From an uncultured Bacilli bacterium (GTDB lineage Bacteria; Bacillota_I; Bacilli_A; RF39; UBA660): 24,360 bases of DNA. The position numbers and the translations under genes are program-made. Under the pieces are notes generated by a model. That model did not search any database and had not been told where the DNA came from. It was given only the letters and a program-made list of their open reading frames with translations. The stretch is from NCBI GenBank assembly GCA_947630885.1, contig CANRJI010000002.1, forward strand, positions 1-24,360, read 5' to 3'. Position 1 is the first letter of the stretch; the number at the start of each line of letters is the position of its first letter. Below, piece by piece: positions 21,797-24,360 of this stretch.

Positions 21797-22318
21797 ATGA
21801 ACTATTTTTATCCAGATGCATATCAAAAAAGCATATATACAATTAATTATCAAAAACTTAAAGAAAATGGTATCAAATGCCTTTTATTTGATTTAGATAA
21901 TACCTGTGTCCCATATACCAGTAAAATAACTCCTCCCAAATTAAAAAATCTTTTTGAAGACCTCGAAGAAGAAGAATTTAAAGTAATTATCTTTTCCAAT
22001 TCGCCTCGTAAAAGATTAGAATTGTTTAAGAGTAAACTAAATGTTGACTGCTGTGCCAAAGCAGGGAAACCAAGAAAAAAGAAATTTTTAAATATTATCA
22101 AAACAAATAATTATGATTTATCGGAAGTTGCTATCATTGGTGACCAGTTAGTAACCGATGTTTATGGTGGTAACAAAGTTGGTATAACGACTATTTTCGT
22201 TAATCCAATGTCCAATATCGATATGCCATTTACGAAAGTATATCGTTTTATTGAAAGAAAGGTTATCAATCGAATGACCAAAAAAGGTATATTTAAGGTA
22301 GGTAAATATTATGACTAA
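21797..22318 (+). CDS. yqeG: YqeG family HAD-type phosphatase
   Basis: The 173-residue product is a HAD-superfamily phosphatase of the YqeG (IIIA) type: FDLDNTCVPY with nucleophile D32 and D34, IIFSNSPRKR as motif II, KAGKPRKKKF with the motif III lysine and VAIIGDQLVTDVYGGN as motif IV. The substrate in bacteria is not settled; homologues include phosphatidylglycerophosphate phosphatase-like enzymes. GAGGTGA lies 3-4 bases before ATG 21797. It overlaps yqeH by 8 bases, the standard yqeG-yqeH order of Firmicutes. Confidence 0.93.
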   Translation: MNYFYPDAYQKSIYTINYQKLKENGIKCLLFDLDNTCVPYTSKITPPKLKNLFEDLEEEEFKVIIFSNSPRKRLELFKSKLNVDCCAKAGKPRKKKFLNIIKTNNYDLSEVAIIGDQLVTDVYGGNKVGITTIFVNPMSNIDMPFTKVYRFIERKVINRMTKKGIFKVGKYYD

Positions 22319-23285
22319 ATGTTTAGGATGTGGAATAAATCTCCAAAGCGAAAATAAAAATAAAGAAGGATATACTACCGATTTAAATAGACCACTTTGT
22401 GAAAGATGTTTTCGCTTAAAAAATTACGGCGAATACCAGAAAGTATCACTAGATAATAATACTTACGATAAGATTTTAAAGAGCATTCCAAGTGATGCCC
22501 TTGTTGTCTATGTATCATCACTTTTTAACTTAAATCTTCATTACCTTGATAAATTTAAAAACGTCATTATCGTTTTAACAAAACGTGACATATTGCCAAA
22601 GTCTATAATTGATGACAAAATAAAAAATTATGTATCAGCTATCACCAATAATTATTTAGATATCGAAGTAATTAGCTCAGTAAAAAATTATAATCTTGAT
22701 AGTTTAATGAACAAAATAAAAAAACATCTTCAAAAGAGCAAAGATGTTTACTTTGTTGGTATGACTAGTTCTGGAAAATCAACTCTCATAAATAAAATTA
22801 TCAAAAATTATAGTGATAATAATTATCAAGTAACTACTAGTCTTTATCCATCGACAACGCTTGATAAAATTGAAATAGATATTGGAGCTTTTAAAATAAT
22901 TGATACACCTGGCTTTTTAAATACTAGTAGTATCATAAATAATATCGGCATCAAAGATATCAAAAAAATAACTCCTAATAAAGAAATAAAACCCCGAAGC
23001 TATCAGCTAAAAGGCGAAGGATCACTTATTATTGATAATTATCTTCGTCTTGATTATCATACTGACAATAATATTGTTATCTATTTAGCTAATAATTTAC
23101 ATATTACGAAAGCCAGCCTAGCTAATAATACTTTTAAAGAAGATGATAAACATAACTTAAAAATTGAAAAAAATAGCGATGTCGTCATCGAAGATTTATG
23201 CTTTATCAAATTTACGAAAAAATGCCAAGTTGAAATATATACCCCTTATAAAATTAGTATATATACTCGCCACAATTTAATATAA
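22311..23285 (+). CDS. yqeH: Ribosome biogenesis GTPase YqeH
   Basis: YqeH is a circularly permuted GTPase required for 30S assembly. The N-terminal zinc finger has C4, C7, C30 and C33 (CLGCG..LCERCF). The G motifs are permuted: G4 TKRD at 90-93, G1 GMTSSGKST at 150-158 and G3 DTPGF at 198-202. The C-terminal half is the YqeH-specific RNA-binding region. At 324 residues it is shorter than the ~366 of Bacillus. AGGTAGGT precedes ATG 22311. In Bacillus the next genes are aroE, yhbY and nadD; here they are absent and a terminator follows. Confidence 0.93.
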   Translation: MTKCLGCGINLQSENKNKEGYTTDLNRPLCERCFRLKNYGEYQKVSLDNNTYDKILKSIPSDALVVYVSSLFNLNLHYLDKFKNVIIVLTKRDILPKSIIDDKIKNYVSAITNNYLDIEVISSVKNYNLDSLMNKIKKHLQKSKDVYFVGMTSSGKSTLINKIIKNYSDNNYQVTTSLYPSTTLDKIEIDIGAFKIIDTPGFLNTSSIINNIGIKDIKKITPNKEIKPRSYQLKGEGSLIIDNYLRLDYHTDNNIVIYLANNLHITKASLANNTFKEDDKHNLKIEKNSDVVIEDLCFIKFTKKCQVEIYTPYKISIYTRHNLI

Positions 23286-23315
23286 AAAGTAACTGTAACT
23301 ATTTACTTTTTTTTT
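23284..23315 (+). terminator. Intrinsic terminator after yqeH
   Basis: AAAAAGTAA (23284-23292) pairs with TTACTTTTT (23303-23311) around a 10-base loop, with further Ts. Confidence 0.7.
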
Positions 23316-23330
23316 CTTTTATATTATAAT
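23302..23330 (+). promoter_or_regulatory. Candidate promoter overlapping the yqeH terminator
   Basis: TTTACT (23302-23307) and TATAAT (23325-23330) are 17 bases apart. The -35 falls in the right arm of the terminator stem. Confidence 0.5.
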
Positions 23331-23355
23331 TTACTTATAGTAAGGAGGGGTATAA

Positions 23356-23940
23356 ATGAATTATTTTACAAAAGAAGAGTTAGAGGATATAACTAATGAA
23401 TTAGTAGCTAGTCCAACTCGCGAAACACTAAATAAATTAAATGAAAAATATAACCCTGGTACAACTGCTCCTGAAACTTTGGTAGTAAATGAAGTACCTA
23501 ATTTGAATGCTCCTTCGACAGAAGGAGAAACTTTATCGATAGAGCCTGCTATAAGTAATACTAATCCTCCAAGTGTCGATATTCCAGTTGTTGATCAGGC
23601 TTCTGAGCCAAGTTCAATACCAATTACTGAAATGCCAATTCCAAGTCTAGAAGTACCTAATCTAAATGAAACTGCTGTACCTTCACAAACACAGGATATG
23701 AATTCTGCTAACCCACTACCAGTAGGAGAAAATCCTTGGGATGCTCAAACAAATCAAGTAGGTAATATGATGCAAACAACGGACAATTTTAATGCTACTT
23801 CCAATACTCCAAGTCCTGAAACAGTAGCATCGGCGATGAAGTTTGTCGGAATGCCAGAACCAACACCTGCATCAGTACCAAATCAAAATGTAGCACCGAT
23901 GCCAACAATGTTCGGTCAATTAGAACAAAATTACATGTAA
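23356..23940 (+). CDS. Pro/Thr/Asn-rich hypothetical protein
   Basis: The 194-residue product starts with a short helical region of about 33 residues (MNYFTKEELEDITNELVASP). The rest is low-complexity, rich in Pro, Thr, Ser, Asn and Glu, with no cysteine, no signal peptide and no membrane segment (PNLNAPSTEGETLSIEP; a repeated VPNLN motif). It seems mostly disordered and cytoplasmic. TAAGGAGGGG lies 5-6 bases before ATG 23356, one of the best ribosome sites in the window, and it has its own promoter and terminator, so strong expression is likely. I do not recognise the family and assign no function. Confidence 0.7.
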   Translation: MNYFTKEELEDITNELVASPTRETLNKLNEKYNPGTTAPETLVVNEVPNLNAPSTEGETLSIEPAISNTNPPSVDIPVVDQASEPSSIPITEMPIPSLEVPNLNETAVPSQTQDMNSANPLPVGENPWDAQTNQVGNMMQTTDNFNATSNTPSPETVASAMKFVGMPEPTPASVPNQNVAPMPTMFGQLEQNYM

Positions 23941-23958
23941 CAGCGTAAAGCTGTTTTT
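23939..23958 (+). terminator. Intrinsic terminator after the Pro/Thr-rich protein
   Basis: AACAGC (23939-23944) pairs with GCTGTT (23950-23955) around GTAAA, followed by Ts. Confidence 0.75.
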
Positions 23959-24084
23959 AATTTGTCTTAAAGAAGTTAATCAAATCCCTATTTGAACGTT
24001 ATCACTATTTAAGTATTAAAACTAATATCTTTTCCATTACCAATTATATAAAACTTCATTCTTAAATTACATATATTTAGTTCA

Positions 24085-24114
24085 TTGACAAAAGACTAAA
24101 AAATAATATATAAT
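24085..24114 (+). promoter_or_regulatory. Consensus sigma-A promoter of mrnC
   Basis: TTGACA (24085-24090) and TATAAT (24109-24114) are both perfect and 18 bases apart, 24 bases before the mrnC start. Confidence 0.85.
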
Positions 24115-24137
24115 AACAAAGAATTGAGTGATGTATT

Positions 24138-24360
24138 ATGAATACCAAAACCATTAATGTCCAAGTTTTAGCCTTGCTAGGTGATGCTGTTTTCTCTTTA
24201 TACATTAGAGAAGAATTAATCAAAATGGGTTTCAATCATTCCGATGCTGTTCAAAGAGAAGGAGCCAAATACATATCTGCTAAAGGACAAGCTAGAATAT
24301 TACAAAATTTAATTGATAATAAAGCTTTAACTGATGAAGAACTTGCAACAATTAAGAGAG
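24138..24360 (+). CDS. mrnC: Mini-ribonuclease III MrnC (3' end outside window)
   Basis: The first 74 codons are present before the window ends. LALLGDAVFSLYIREELIKMGF, KYISAKGQARIL and LTDEELATIKRG match the N-terminal half of MrnC, an RNase III-like enzyme without a double-stranded-RNA-binding domain that processes 23S rRNA precursor. GDAVF carries the conserved catalytic-region aspartate. ATG 24138 is preceded by a modest site (GAGTGATG). In Firmicutes mrnC often lies between cysS and rlmB; here it starts its own transcript. Confidence 0.88.
   Translation, partial: MNTKTINVQVLALLGDAVFSLYIREELIKMGFNHSDAVQREGAKYISAKGQARILQNLIDNKALTDEELATIKR

Overview
The window is low-GC Gram-positive DNA using the standard genetic code: TGA ends several genes and Trp is read from TGG. 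Gene content (pro-sigma-K-like factor, CwlD-like amidase, TsaEBD, RlmN/PP2C/PASTA-kinase/RsgA/Rpe, YqeG/YqeH, PcrA, MrnC) points to an uncultured gut-type member of the Bacilli/Erysipelotrichia side of Bacillota, probably with a sporulation ancestry. The exact lineage cannot be read from the sequence alone.

Layout. 1-1299 is the 3' part of a surface protein made of 26-residue DUF285/BspA-type repeats. 1363-2025 is a CwlD-like amidase and 2093-2449 a small membrane protein that meets, at a shared terminator, a reverse-strand zinc-dependent phospholipase C-like gene (2465-3451). Divergent from that is a two-gene unit: an Abi_2/HEPN abortive-infection-like protein and a membrane-anchored HtrA-type protease (3559-5608). 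5765-8156 is the t6A tRNA-modification operon tsaE-tsaB-rimI-tsaD. 8280-9507 is a holin plus PGRP-type endolysin cassette bounded by terminators. 9636-12910 pairs an unrecognised zinc-ribbon/HExxH protein with the helicase PcrA, followed by a VanY-type peptidase without a signal peptide (12984-13538). 13720-18721 is the operon rlmN-PP2C phosphatase-PASTA kinase-rsgA-rpe, ending at a hairpin that also covers the ribosome site of a 40-residue ORF. On the reverse strand come a 59-residue basic protein and sigK. yqeG-yqeH, a Pro/Thr-rich hypothetical protein and the start of mrnC close the window.

The most unusual structure lies between sigK and yqeG. A segment with two membrane-protein genes (20362-21469) is flanked by two direct copies of a ~97-bp sequence at ~89% identity (19949-20046 and 21686-21782). 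The left copy keeps the sigK ribosome site and a sigma-E-like -10, and the right copy keeps the yqeG promoter and leads into its ribosome site; each copy has lost the signals it no longer needs. This looks like an insertion or duplication that split a once-shared divergent intergenic region.

Other leads: a motif fitting the sigma-K consensus upstream of the holin/endolysin cassette, in a window that also carries sigK; the tightly coupled Abi/HtrA pair; and the HExxH protein overlapping the PcrA start. No CRISPR array, tRNA, rRNA or transposase gene was seen.
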